From: Actinomycetota bacterium
GTDB lineage: Bacteria > Actinomycetota > Nitriliruptoria > Nitriliruptorales > Nitriliruptoraceae
Direction of reading: 5' to 3'
Length of the DNA: 46,900 nucleotides
Assembly: GCA_019348135.1 (NCBI GenBank)
Contig: JAHWJY010000010.1
Span: 1 to 46,900 of the forward strand
Under the pieces are notes generated by a model. The model saw only the letters and a program-made list of their open reading frames with translations, ran no database searches and was not told where the DNA came from. The translations under genes were made by a program, and so were the position numbers. Below are positions 1 through 6,413 of the stretch, in pieces (position 1 is the stretch's first letter; every line of letters starts with the position of its first letter).

Positions 1-677
1 ACGACTTCAACATCCTGTCCGAGCAGCACGACGGCACCTTCGCCGAGAAGGTCGCCGTGCCCGCGCGGAACCTCCTCCCGAAGCCGCCCGGGCTGTCGTT
101 CGAGGAGGCCGCCTGTCTGCCGACCGCCTACCTCACGGCCTACCGGATGCTGTTCACCAAGGGGGAGCTGCGCCCGGGGCACCGCGTCCTCATCCAGGGC
201 GCCGGCGGGGGCGTGGCCACCGCGGCCCTGCTCCTCGCGCGCGCGGCCGGTCTCCACGTGACCGTCACGAGCCGCGACGAGGACAAGCTCGCCCGCGCCC
301 TCGAGCTCGGCGCCCACGAGGGGGTGGCCTCCGGCGAGCGTCTGTCGCAGCGCGTCGACGCGGTGCTCGAGACGGTCGGCGAGGCGACGTGGAAGCACTC
401 GGTCCGGTCGCTCGTGAGCGGCGGGGTCATCGTCGTCGCCGGCGCCACGAGCGGGCCGAACCCGCCGGCGGAGCTGACCCACGTCTTCTACCGTCAGCTC
501 CGGGTCGTCGGCTCCACGATGGGGACCAAGGACGAGCTGCAGCGGCTCGTGTCGTTCTGCGACGCGACCGGCGTGCGGCCGCTGATCGACGACACCTACG
601 CCATGGAGGACGGGCGCCGGGCGTTCGAGCGGATGGACGGGGGCGAGCTCTTCGGCAAGCTGGTCCTCACCCGGTGA
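1..677 (+). CDS. Zinc-binding-dehydrogenase-like MDR oxidoreductase, C-terminal part
   Basis: The reading frame is open from base 3, so the gene starts before the window; 224 residues are visible. It is the C-terminal half of a medium-chain dehydrogenase/reductase: an end of the GroES-like domain, then a Rossmann domain with a glycine-rich GAGGGVATAA nucleotide-binding loop and a downstream basic segment (TSRDEDK) of the kind that can select NADPH. No zinc ligands are visible in this part, so a quinone-oxidoreductase-type or zinc-independent enzyme is as likely as an alcohol dehydrogenase. It ends with TGA at 675-677 and converges on the next gene, with a nested palindrome between them. Family assignment is firm, substrate unknown. 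Confidence 0.85.
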   Translation, partial: DFNILSEQHDGTFAEKVAVPARNLLPKPPGLSFEEAACLPTAYLTAYRMLFTKGELRPGHRVLIQGAGGGVATAALLLARAAGLHVTVTSRDEDKLARALELGAHEGVASGERLSQRVDAVLETVGEATWKHSVRSLVSGGVIVVAGATSGPNPPAELTHVFYRQLRVVGSTMGTKDELQRLVSFCDATGVRPLIDDTYAMEDGRRAFERMDGGELFGKLVLTR

Positions 678-724
678 CCGCGCAGCGCACCGTCCCGCCG
701 GAGTCAGCGCGGGGGTAGCGCCCC

Positions 725-809
725 CACCGTGAGCAGCACCGCGACCGTGAGCAGTTCCGCCCCGCATCCGGGGACGGGCTGCTCACGGTCACTGGCGTGC
801 TCACGGTCG
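725..809. repeat. Nested palindromic repeat, copy A
   Basis: Two copies of ACCGTGAGCAG (726-736 and 744-754) face two inverted copies, CTGCTCACGGT (779-789) and GCTCACGGTC (799-808). The inner arms pair over 12 bp (743-754 with 779-790) and the outer arms over 10 bp (726-735 with 798-807). The loop has its own small CCCC/GGGG stem. It lies between the convergent genes ending at 677 and 843. A second copy with the same layout is at 15629-15712. It may act as a bidirectional terminator or be a REP-like dispersed element. Confidence 0.85.
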
Positions 810-842
810 GGCCGGATCCGCACGCCGCGTGCGCCGGCGGGG

Positions 843-2117
843 TCACGCGACGCGGAGGATGTCGACGCCGCGGTGGATGTCGGTGACGTAGAGGTAGCCG
901 TCGCCGAGCCAGCGCGGCGCGGTCGAGACCCCGCCGACCGGCACGAACCCGCCCCGCTCGGTGATGTCGCCGTGCTGGTCGACGTCCAGGACCCGGATGC
1001 CGTGCTCGAAGAACGCGACGGCGGTGGTCCCGCCGGTCGGTCCGAAGTCCGGGTGCACCTGCATCCCGTAGGCGGAGCAGCCCCAGACGTTGTGCGGCGG
1101 AGCTCCGTCGGTGTAGGTGCCGTTGGTGTCGAGGACGAAGCGGTCGGCCGGCACGAACCGCGGCTCCTCCCCGGCCTCCCCCCAACCCACGGCACGGAAC
1201 GTCTGCACGTCGCCGGCGCGCTCGGTGCAGTTGCCGACGAGCGGGGTCTCCATCGAGACGACCGCGAGCCGGCCCTCGAGCCCGCCGGGCCACGACGAGC
1301 GCGCCGGCAGCGTCTCCGGGTTCCCGCGGTAGAACGTGAACGGGTCCTCGATGACGGGGTCGGCCATCGTCGTGGCCGGTGCGAACGTCGCGAGGACCAC
1401 GGGGTCCGCCGGGTCGACGCTGGCGTCGAGGACGTACATCGGCAGCCCGCCGGTCAGCACGATGCCCGGCGCGACCTCGCCGACGTGGTGGATCGAGTTG
1501 GCGTCCTTGTGCGGCGCCACGTCCGTCCAGCGCCCCACGTGCTCGGGTGCGGACGGGTCGCTGAGGTCGAGGATCGTGCCGCCGGCGCTGTACGCGAAGG
1601 TGCAGTCGAGCACGCAGGTCCAGAGGTGGTCGCGTTCGGTGCGCTGGAACGGCAGGGGCGGGATCGCCTCGCCGGTCATCCGCGCGTGGTAGGTGGCGAG
1701 GTGCTCCGGCGAGGTCGGATCGCTGACGTCGTAGATGTCGAGCGCGGCACCGCGACGGGCGTGCTCGCTCGGCGGCACGGGCTGGACGTCGCGGCTGATG
1801 AGGAGGATCTCGCCGTTCGTCTGCGGCTGCTCGTTGTAGAGCCCGCCGATCACGGGCTCGGTCGCGAGACGCTCGGGGTCGCCGGGGTCGCTCACGTCGT
1901 AGATGGAGAACGACCGGAACGACGTCACGTAGAGGAGGTCGTCGTGGAGGACGGCGTCCACGGCGCCACCGGCCTCCTCGGCGATGGTCTCGACGTACGC
2001 CACGTCACCGGAGACCCAGCCCCCCGCCGACGCGGACCACTCCTCGGCCGCCGGCGTGGCCGAGATGCCCGCCGCCGCCACGACCATCGCCAACCACGAC
2101 GCCCGCCGGTGTCCCAC
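843..2117 (-). CDS. Secreted LVIVD-repeat beta-propeller-like protein
   Basis: A 424-residue exported protein made of repeated units with the pattern YDVSDPxDPERLA, LDLSDPSAPEHVG and LDVDQHGDITERG, typical of LVIVD repeats, which are thought to fold as a beta-propeller. The GTG at 2115-2117 is chosen because a GAGGAGG ribosome site lies just upstream and it gives a clean signal peptide (MGHRR, then a hydrophobic stretch ending ATPA). An upstream ATG at 2186 would bury the signal sequence. No catalytic motif is visible; several cysteines (CVLDC, GNCTE, WGCSAYG) suggest disulphides. A second LVIVD protein is at 32853-34292. Function unknown; extracellular binding role inferred. Confidence 0.85.
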   Translation of the reverse strand: MGHRRASWLAMVVAAAGISATPAAEEWSASAGGWVSGDVAYVETIAEEAGGAVDAVLHDDLLYVTSFRSFSIYDVSDPGDPERLATEPVIGGLYNEQPQTNGEILLISRDVQPVPPSEHARRGAALDIYDVSDPTSPEHLATYHARMTGEAIPPLPFQRTERDHLWTCVLDCTFAYSAGGTILDLSDPSAPEHVGRWTDVAPHKDANSIHHVGEVAPGIVLTGGLPMYVLDASVDPADPVVLATFAPATTMADPVIEDPFTFYRGNPETLPARSSWPGGLEGRLAVVSMETPLVGNCTERAGDVQTFRAVGWGEAGEEPRFVPADRFVLDTNGTYTDGAPPHNVWGCSAYGMQVHPDFGPTGGTTAVAFFEHGIRVLDVDQHGDITERGGFVPVGGVSTAPRWLGDGYLYVTDIHRGVDILRVA

Positions 2118-2220
2118 CGTGTCCTCCTCGTCGAGGAGGAGGTTCGACGCCCGGGCGAGCAGGCCCTCTTCGGACATCCGGGACACGACACCGGAGGCGG
2201 GCGGGGCGGGGGGAGCGGGG

Positions 2221-2293
2221 CTCCGAGGGCGAGACTCGAACTCGCAACCTACCGGTTAACAGCCGGTTGCTCTGCCAATTGAGCTACCTCGGA
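2221..2293 (-). tRNA. tRNA-Asn (GTT)
   Basis: On the minus strand the 73 nt fold as a complete cloverleaf: acceptor TCCGAGG pairing with CCTCGGA, D stem GCTC/GAGC, anticodon stem ACCGG/CCGGT around loop CTGTTAA (anticodon GTT), T stem GCGAG/CTCGC with TTCGAGT loop, discriminator G. CCA is not encoded. Confidence 0.97.
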
Positions 2294-2324
2294 AGAAGCG
2301 CCCGACGAGGCGGGCGCGGGCCGG

Positions 2325-2354
2325 AGTGTAGCCCCGGCCGGAGGGACCGTCGAA
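2325..2354 (-). promoter_or_regulatory. Probable promoter of tRNA-Asn
   Basis: On the minus strand TTCGAC (2354-2349) and TACACT (2330-2325) are 18 bp apart, 31 nt before the tRNA 5' end. The layout fits a sigma-70-type promoter; it is a sequence match only. Confidence 0.45.
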
Positions 2355-2403
2355 CGTGCCGGGCGGCCCCGGCGCCGCCCGACCGGGGCTCCGTCGGCGC
2401 CGC

Positions 2404-2409
2404 TAGCCT
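2404..2409 (+). promoter_or_regulatory. Putative -10 element (TAGCCT) for the ACT-domain gene
   Basis: TAGCCT lies 46 nt before the ATG at 2456. It is one of a recurring series of TAGnnT hexamers upstream of genes in this window. No good -35 element is seen. Confidence 0.4.
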
Positions 2410-2455
2410 GCCCCTCCGGAGAGCCACCCGGGAGCCACCTCGAAGGAGACCGACG

Positions 2456-2833
2456 ATGCGCAAGGACCTCGTGATCATCCCCGACGACGAGCCCGGAGTC
2501 CTGGCCCGACTCGGCGAGACCGCCGGCGCCGCCGGCATCAACATCGAGGCGCTGTCCGCCTTCACCGGGCAGGGCAAGGGCATCGTGCACCTGCTCGTCG
2601 ACGACGACCGCTTGGCCCTCGAGGCGTTCACCGAGGCCGGCTTCGACGTCAAGGCGGCACGCGACGTCTGCATCGCCGACCTGCCCGACGAGCCCGGCGC
2701 CCTCGGCCAGGCCTGCCGTCAGCTCGCCGACGCGGACATCAACGTCGAGCAGGCCTACATCGCGTCGGGCTCGCGACTCGTCGTCATCTGCGACGACATC
2801 GACCGCGCCCGCGAGCTCCTCGGGGCCAGCTGA
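2456..2833 (+). CDS. Tandem ACT-domain protein
   Basis: A 125-residue protein of two ACT domains, roughly residues 3-66 and 70-125. Each begins with the typical strand-turn-helix signature (IIPDDEPGVLARLGE and IADLPDEPGALGQACR), and GINIE / DINVEQAYI follow as the second strand. ACT domains bind amino acids or other small ligands. With no catalytic domain attached, this is a stand-alone ligand sensor or regulator, not a biosynthetic enzyme. The ATG at 2456 has an AAGGAG site 7 nt upstream. It is monocistronic: a tRNA gene lies upstream on the other strand and a strong hairpin terminator follows. Ligand and partner unknown. Confidence 0.88.
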   Translation: MRKDLVIIPDDEPGVLARLGETAGAAGINIEALSAFTGQGKGIVHLLVDDDRLALEAFTEAGFDVKAARDVCIADLPDEPGALGQACRQLADADINVEQAYIASGSRLVVICDDIDRARELLGAS

Positions 2834-2849
2834 CACACCGGACGCAGGT

Positions 2850-2879
2850 GACGAGGGCGCCCCCCGTGGCGCCCTCGTC
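2850..2879. terminator. Bidirectional hairpin terminator
   Basis: A perfect 12 bp stem, GACGAGGGCGCC (2850-2861) with GGCGCCCTCGTC (2868-2879), around a 6-nt loop, sits between the convergent ACT and DUF5995 genes. There is no U tract, as is common at this GC content. Confidence 0.75.
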
Positions 2880-2940
2880 GGGTCCGAACTCCGCCGGCGG
2901 TCCGGCGACGGGAGGCACGTCCCCGCCGGCCGCGACGGGC

Positions 2941-3996
2941 TCAGGTGCCGGCCAGCCAGGCTCCGCAGTGGGCGTCGCGGATCTCGGAGCTGTCCTGCGT
3001 GAACAGGTGGCGGATCGCGAGGGCGGACGCGGCGGCCTCGTTCTCGATCCAGGCGGCGATGCGGTCGCGCTCCTCGGGGGTGGAGGCGTTCAGCAGCATC
3101 TCGGCCTTGCGCCACGCCTCCTCGCGCCACTCCACGATCGCGTGGATCGATGCGGTCTGGTCGACGGTCGTGTAGGGCACGTCGATCCCGTCGTCGATCG
3201 ACGGGTCGTGGTGGGCGGCGGCCTCGTCCATGACGTAGGTGCTGACGTGGTTGAGGAACTCGTTCACCCGGTCGTGGTCGGCCTTGCGGGTGGTGCCGTC
3301 CTCGTTGGTGAGCCCGATGGCCTCGAGCACGAACGGGAGGTCGCGACGGATGTGGCCGTTCATGCCGAGGAAGATGTTGCCCATCCCCGTGACCTCACGC
3401 GTGTCCGCCGCGTGGAACGCGATGCGCCACGCCGGCGGGGTCGCCGCCCCGTCCTTGCCGTACCAGTCGTCGTAGGCGTCGAAGTAGAACTGGCCGAAGA
3501 CGGCGTCGTAGTGGTTGAGCCACGTCGGGTCGTCGAAGGCGCCGGTCTCCCAGTAGCGCTTGTACTCCTCGGTGGTGCGGAGGTAGACGAGCGCGAAGAC
3601 GGCGTTGTGGTCGCACCCGAGCCGTTCGTAGCGCTTGGTCATCTCGCGGATGACGTTGTCCACGCACTGGATGTTGCCGGGGGTGCACTCGTTCTCGGTC
3701 GACGGGGTGTAGTCCGTCATCGGGTAGGCGGGGAGGAAGGTCGCCCAGTTGAGGAAGAACGGGTCGTCGTAGCGACCGGCCTCGTCGGACCCGTCGAACG
3801 GGGCGGTGACGTGGGCGGCCCAGGCGTCGCCCCAGTCGACGGCGTCGGCGACGGCCGCGTCGGCCTCGGCCTCGATCGTCGAGACGAGCGAGTCGAGCGT
3901 GCCGGTGAGCGACAGCCCCAGCGCCGGGGAGGCGAGGGTCGAGAGCGCCAGGGCGGCGGCCGCGGTCGCGGCGAGGGTGGCGCGGAACCGTCTCAT
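2941..3996 (-). CDS. Secreted DUF5995 family protein
   Basis: 351 residues. I recognise the DUF5995 pattern: a helical domain with cysteine-rich C-x-P-G-N-I-Q-C-V-D-N-V-I-R-x-M and the conserved TGMGNIFLGMNGHIRRDLPFVLEA block followed by several His/Asp-containing helices. The family has no established function. The N terminus is a signal peptide (MRRFRATLAATAAAALALS ending SPALG). The ATG at 3994-3996 is favoured because the basic MRRF start makes a normal signal peptide and GGAGG lies 12 nt upstream; a longer start at 4044 is possible. The many His, Asp and Glu residues leave open a metal-binding role, which is inference. Confidence 0.8.
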   Translation of the reverse strand: MRRFRATLAATAAAALALSTLASPALGLSLTGTLDSLVSTIEAEADAAVADAVDWGDAWAAHVTAPFDGSDEAGRYDDPFFLNWATFLPAYPMTDYTPSTENECTPGNIQCVDNVIREMTKRYERLGCDHNAVFALVYLRTTEEYKRYWETGAFDDPTWLNHYDAVFGQFYFDAYDDWYGKDGAATPPAWRIAFHAADTREVTGMGNIFLGMNGHIRRDLPFVLEAIGLTNEDGTTRKADHDRVNEFLNHVSTYVMDEAAAHHDPSIDDGIDVPYTTVDQTASIHAIVEWREEAWRKAEMLLNASTPEERDRIAAWIENEAAASALAIRHLFTQDSSEIRDAHCGAWLAGT

Positions 3997-4157
3997 CAGG
4001 GGGAGCATCCTCCGGGGGGTCACTCGCAGGATGCTCCCGGACACGGCGCGTCACCTGACCTGCCGTGGGGGTTCCGAGGTGACGAGACCGGACTAGTCCT
4101 GGATCGGCCGTCCCGACCGACGCCCGGGATGTCCGGTCCGGGTGCCGGGTGTCCGGG

Positions 4158-4766
4158 TCAGACGGGCAGGTCCGTCTGCTTGAACTCGTGGAGGTCGGGG
4201 ACGTCCGCGACGAGCTCGACGATGCGTTCGATGCGCTCGATCGCGGCCGCGCCGTCGCCGGCGGGACGGTCCAGGAGGCGGATGAACACGGCGCGATCGC
4301 CGGCGATGAACGTCGGGACGCCCCAGACGTCGTGGTCCGAGACGTTGCGCTCGTGCTCCTTGCGCAGGGTGTCGAACGGCTCGCCGTTGACGACGGCCGC
4401 CAGGACGACCTCCGGATCGAGCCCGACCGACGCGAGGACGTCGCGCAGGACGTCGGCGTCCTTGAGATCCCTGCCCGCGTCGTGGCGGGCGGCGAAGAGC
4501 GCCTCGTGGACGTCGAGGAAGTGGTCGGGGAAGGCGTCCCGGACCGCGAGTCCCACCAGCAGGGCGTGGATGCCGGAGACGGTCGTGGGGTCGTCGGCGT
4601 CCCAGACGTCGGGCTGACCCTCCGCGACGTGGCCCTGGGCGAGGCTGTAGGGCGTGAACGTCACGTCCCAGTCGGCGCCGGCGCGCAGGCCCTCGAGGAC
4701 GAACTCGTTGGCGTTGCGCGCGAACGGGCACAGGTAGTCGAACGTGAGGGCGAAGCGCGTGGGCAC
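4158..4766 (-). CDS. DsbA-fold protein (thioredoxin-like, CPFA active-site variant)
   Basis: 202 residues with the DsbA/FrnE-like layout: a first strand with FDYLCPFARNA, a helical insertion, and the cis-proline strand GVPTFIAGDR near residue 160. The active-site pair is C-P-F-A (Cys13, Ala16), so only one cysteine remains. That argues against a classical dithiol oxidase and for an isomerase or glutathione/mycothiol-dependent reaction, as in 2-hydroxychromene-2-carboxylate-isomerase relatives. No signal peptide; cytoplasmic. GTG at 4764-4766 is chosen because the DsbA fold begins immediately. A TAGGGT element at 4800-4795 could be its -10. Single gene; substrate unknown. Confidence 0.8.
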   Translation of the reverse strand: MPTRFALTFDYLCPFARNANEFVLEGLRAGADWDVTFTPYSLAQGHVAEGQPDVWDADDPTTVSGIHALLVGLAVRDAFPDHFLDVHEALFAARHDAGRDLKDADVLRDVLASVGLDPEVVLAAVVNGEPFDTLRKEHERNVSDHDVWGVPTFIAGDRAVFIRLLDRPAGDGAAAIERIERIVELVADVPDLHEFKQTDLPV

Positions 4767-4794
4767 GGGGATCCTGTCGGGGGGGTCAGGGACA

Positions 4795-4800
4795 ACCCTA
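4795..4800 (-). promoter_or_regulatory. Putative -10 element (TAGGGT) for the DsbA-fold gene
   Basis: Minus-strand TAGGGT lies 28 nt before the GTG start at 4766 and belongs to the TAGnnT series seen across the window. Confidence 0.4.
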
Positions 4801-4887
4801 CGGACGCTCTGGAGCTTCCCATCCCGGGCATCCCGGTCGGCGGGCCGTGGCACGCCGACCGGGACGGCGCCGGGTCAGGAGGGCCAC

Positions 4888-4916
4888 TTGACAACGGAAT
4901 GACCGGCGGTCAGTAT
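4888..4916 (+). promoter_or_regulatory. Promoter of the SRPBCC-TetR operon
   Basis: TTGACA (4888-4893), a 17-bp spacer and CAGTAT (4911-4916) give the best canonical promoter in the window. The spacer and -10 are overlapped by the palindromic operator, so a bound repressor would block RNA polymerase. Confidence 0.7.
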
Positions 4917-4936
4917 GGTGACTGACCGTCAGTCAT
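4899..4936. promoter_or_regulatory. Double palindromic TetR-type operator
   Basis: Two 16-bp arms (4899-4914 and 4921-4936) separated by 6 bp are inverted relative to each other with 14 of 16 positions matching. Each arm contains its own palindrome, GACCGGCGGTC and ACTGACCGTCAGT. This is the arrangement expected for two TetR dimers. The regulator is encoded two genes downstream, so autoregulation is likely. Confidence 0.75.
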
Positions 4937-4959
4937 AACCTGCACCCCCGGAGGACCCC

Positions 4960-5409
4960 GTGTACGCGACCGCCACCACGCACCTGCCCCACCCCATCGC
5001 CACCGTCGTGGAGCACGTCTTCGCGGACGTCGATCCGTCGACCTGGCTGCCCGAGCTGCACCGTCTCGACGCGGGACGGTGGGACGAACCCGGCGCCCGT
5101 GCCGTGCTCCGCCTCGGCGTGCCCCGCTGGTCCGAGCCGGTGGTGGTCACCACCACCCGGGTCGTCCGGACGACCGTCACCGCGACCGGCGTCGGCCCCG
5201 ACGGGGCAACGGTCGAGGTGTGCCTGTCGCTCAGCCCGTGGGACGGCGGCACCGCCGTGCTCCTGTCGGTGGACGCCGAGGGCCGCGACCGACCGTTGCT
5301 GTCCTGGTCGCTCACGCGCCGGCTCGAGGCCGCGCTCGTCCGCCTCGCCGGCGAGCTCGCCGGGTTGCTGACCGGCACCGGGTCCGCGGCCGGTCGTGCG
5401 CGGCCGTAG
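4960..5409 (+). CDS. SRPBCC-fold (START/polyketide-cyclase-like) protein
   Basis: 149 residues beginning YATATTHLPHPIATVVEHVFADVDPSTWLPEL, the usual opening strand and two short helices of SRPBCC proteins, which form a hydrophobic ligand cavity. The ending is a long helix (WSLTRRLEAALVRLAGELAGLL) that lines the pocket in this fold. No catalytic motif. GTG at 4960 follows GGAGGA with a 4-nt C-rich spacer. It is the first gene of an operon with a TetR regulator, suggesting that the protein binds or handles the hydrophobic compound the regulator senses. Fold assignment moderate, ligand unknown. Confidence 0.7.
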   Translation: MYATATTHLPHPIATVVEHVFADVDPSTWLPELHRLDAGRWDEPGARAVLRLGVPRWSEPVVVTTTRVVRTTVTATGVGPDGATVEVCLSLSPWDGGTAVLLSVDAEGRDRPLLSWSLTRRLEAALVRLAGELAGLLTGTGSAAGRARP

Positions 5410-5410
5410 G

Positions 5411-5436
5411 CTCCCGTCCGGGCGACCGGACGGGAG
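5411..5436 (+). promoter_or_regulatory. RBS-masking hairpin before the TetR gene
   Basis: CTCCCGTCCGG (5411-5421) pairs perfectly with CCGGACGGGAG (5426-5436) over 11 bp, capped by a GCGA tetraloop of GNRA type. The 3' arm holds the GGGAG that would be the ribosome site for the GTG at 5441. The hairpin may attenuate or translationally couple the regulator gene. A TAGGCT -10-like hexamer overlaps at 5407-5412. Confidence 0.65.
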
Positions 5437-5440
5437 CGTG

Positions 5441-6019
5441 GTGGCGCGAGGTGACAGACGCGAGGAGCTGCTCGACGCCGCCGAGGGCGTGGTCGAGGAC
5501 GAGGGCGTGGCCGGGCTGACGATCGATCGCGTGGCGGCGCGTGCCGGCGTCGCCAAGGGCACCGTCTACCTGTACTTCGCCTCCAAGGAGCAGCTCGTCG
5601 GGGCGCTGAAGGCGCGCTGCCTCGAGGAGATGACGGCCATGGTCGTGGCCGGCCTCGCGGACCTCGAGTCGGGGGACTGGTGGGGCACCGCCGACGCCGT
5701 CGTGGAGGCCGTGATCGACTACGACCTCAGCCACCGCTGGGTCATCGCCGTGATGGCGACCGAGACGGGTGACGAGGAGTCCAAGCAGGTCTACCGCGAG
5801 GCCACGGGCCAGATGCTGGACCTGCTCATCGCGGCGATCCGCCAGGGCGCGGCCGAGGGGGTGTTCGAGGTCGACGACCCCGAGACCACCGCGACGTTGC
5901 TGTACTTCGCGCTGGAGGGGACGCTGCACCACACGATCCTCTACGAGGCCGACGTCGACCGGGACCGGCTCGTCTCCTCCGCCCGCGCCCTCATCCACCG
6001 CGCGCTCGGCGACGACTAG
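5441..6019 (+). CDS. TetR/AcrR-family transcriptional regulator
   Basis: 192 residues with an N-terminal helix-turn-helix of TetR type (about residues 8-52: REELLDAAEGVVEDEG, LTIDRVAARAGVAKGTVYLYFASKEQL) and an all-helical C-terminal ligand and dimer domain. It follows the SRPBCC gene by 31 nt and probably represses the shared promoter through the double palindrome at 4899-4936. Start: GTG at 5441, 4 nt after GGGAG; an adjacent GTG at 5438 is possible. The stop TAG (6017-6019) overlaps the stop of the convergent gene in a shared CTAG. Effector unknown. Confidence 0.93.
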   Translation: MARGDRREELLDAAEGVVEDEGVAGLTIDRVAARAGVAKGTVYLYFASKEQLVGALKARCLEEMTAMVVAGLADLESGDWWGTADAVVEAVIDYDLSHRWVIAVMATETGDEESKQVYREATGQMLDLLIAAIRQGAAEGVFEVDDPETTATLLYFALEGTLHHTILYEADVDRDRLVSSARALIHRALGDD

Positions 6020-6402
6020 ATGCCGATCCCGAGACCCGTCATGAGCGCGCGCGAGGTGAGACCGAACGCGAAGAACGCGCCCCAGGCGATGCCGACGTAC
6101 TCGCGCTCCTCGCGGCGCAGCCCCGCGATGCGTCCGCCGACGATCGCGATCAGGGGGAACAGGGAGCCGTAGAGGTAGTGCAGCCACACCAGCGGCCCGC
6201 CGACGACCCGCCGCCCCAGGAAGAGCAGGATCAGGCCGGTGACGACCTGGACCACGAGCACGTTCTCCGTGTAGTGCTGCAGCCCCCAGAACAGCTTCGG
6301 TGCCTCGCGACGCCCCGCGATCCGCAGCAGCAGCCCGGACAGCGCGATCAGCGCCAGGGCGACGACGATCGCGATCCCGAGCCAGCGGTGGAAGGTCCCC
6401 AC
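6016..6402 (-). CDS. Four-helix membrane protein of the cytochrome bc operon
   Basis: 128 residues with four predicted membrane segments (about 8-27, 46-63, 70-92 and 102-122). Histidines lie at or near helix ends or within helices (His5 in FHRWLG, His43 in LQHYTEN, His75 in VWLHYLYG), which would suit b-type haem ligation, but this is only inference. It begins 11 nt downstream of the cytochrome b stop and is the last gene of the bc operon, so an accessory or assembly subunit is plausible. I do not recognise a named family. Start: GTG at 6400-6402, the only good start after the upstream stop. Confidence 0.72.
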   Translation of the reverse strand: MGTFHRWLGIAIVVALALIALSGLLLRIAGRREAPKLFWGLQHYTENVLVVQVVTGLILLFLGRRVVGGPLVWLHYLYGSLFPLIAIVGGRIAGLRREEREYVGIAWGAFFAFGLTSRALMTGLGIGI

Positions 6403-6413
6403 GGGTCGCCCGG

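Noticed and set aside
4899-4936. Operator as an IS-type terminal repeat
   Set aside because: No transposase or second copy nearby, and the sites are placed on a promoter beside a TetR gene.
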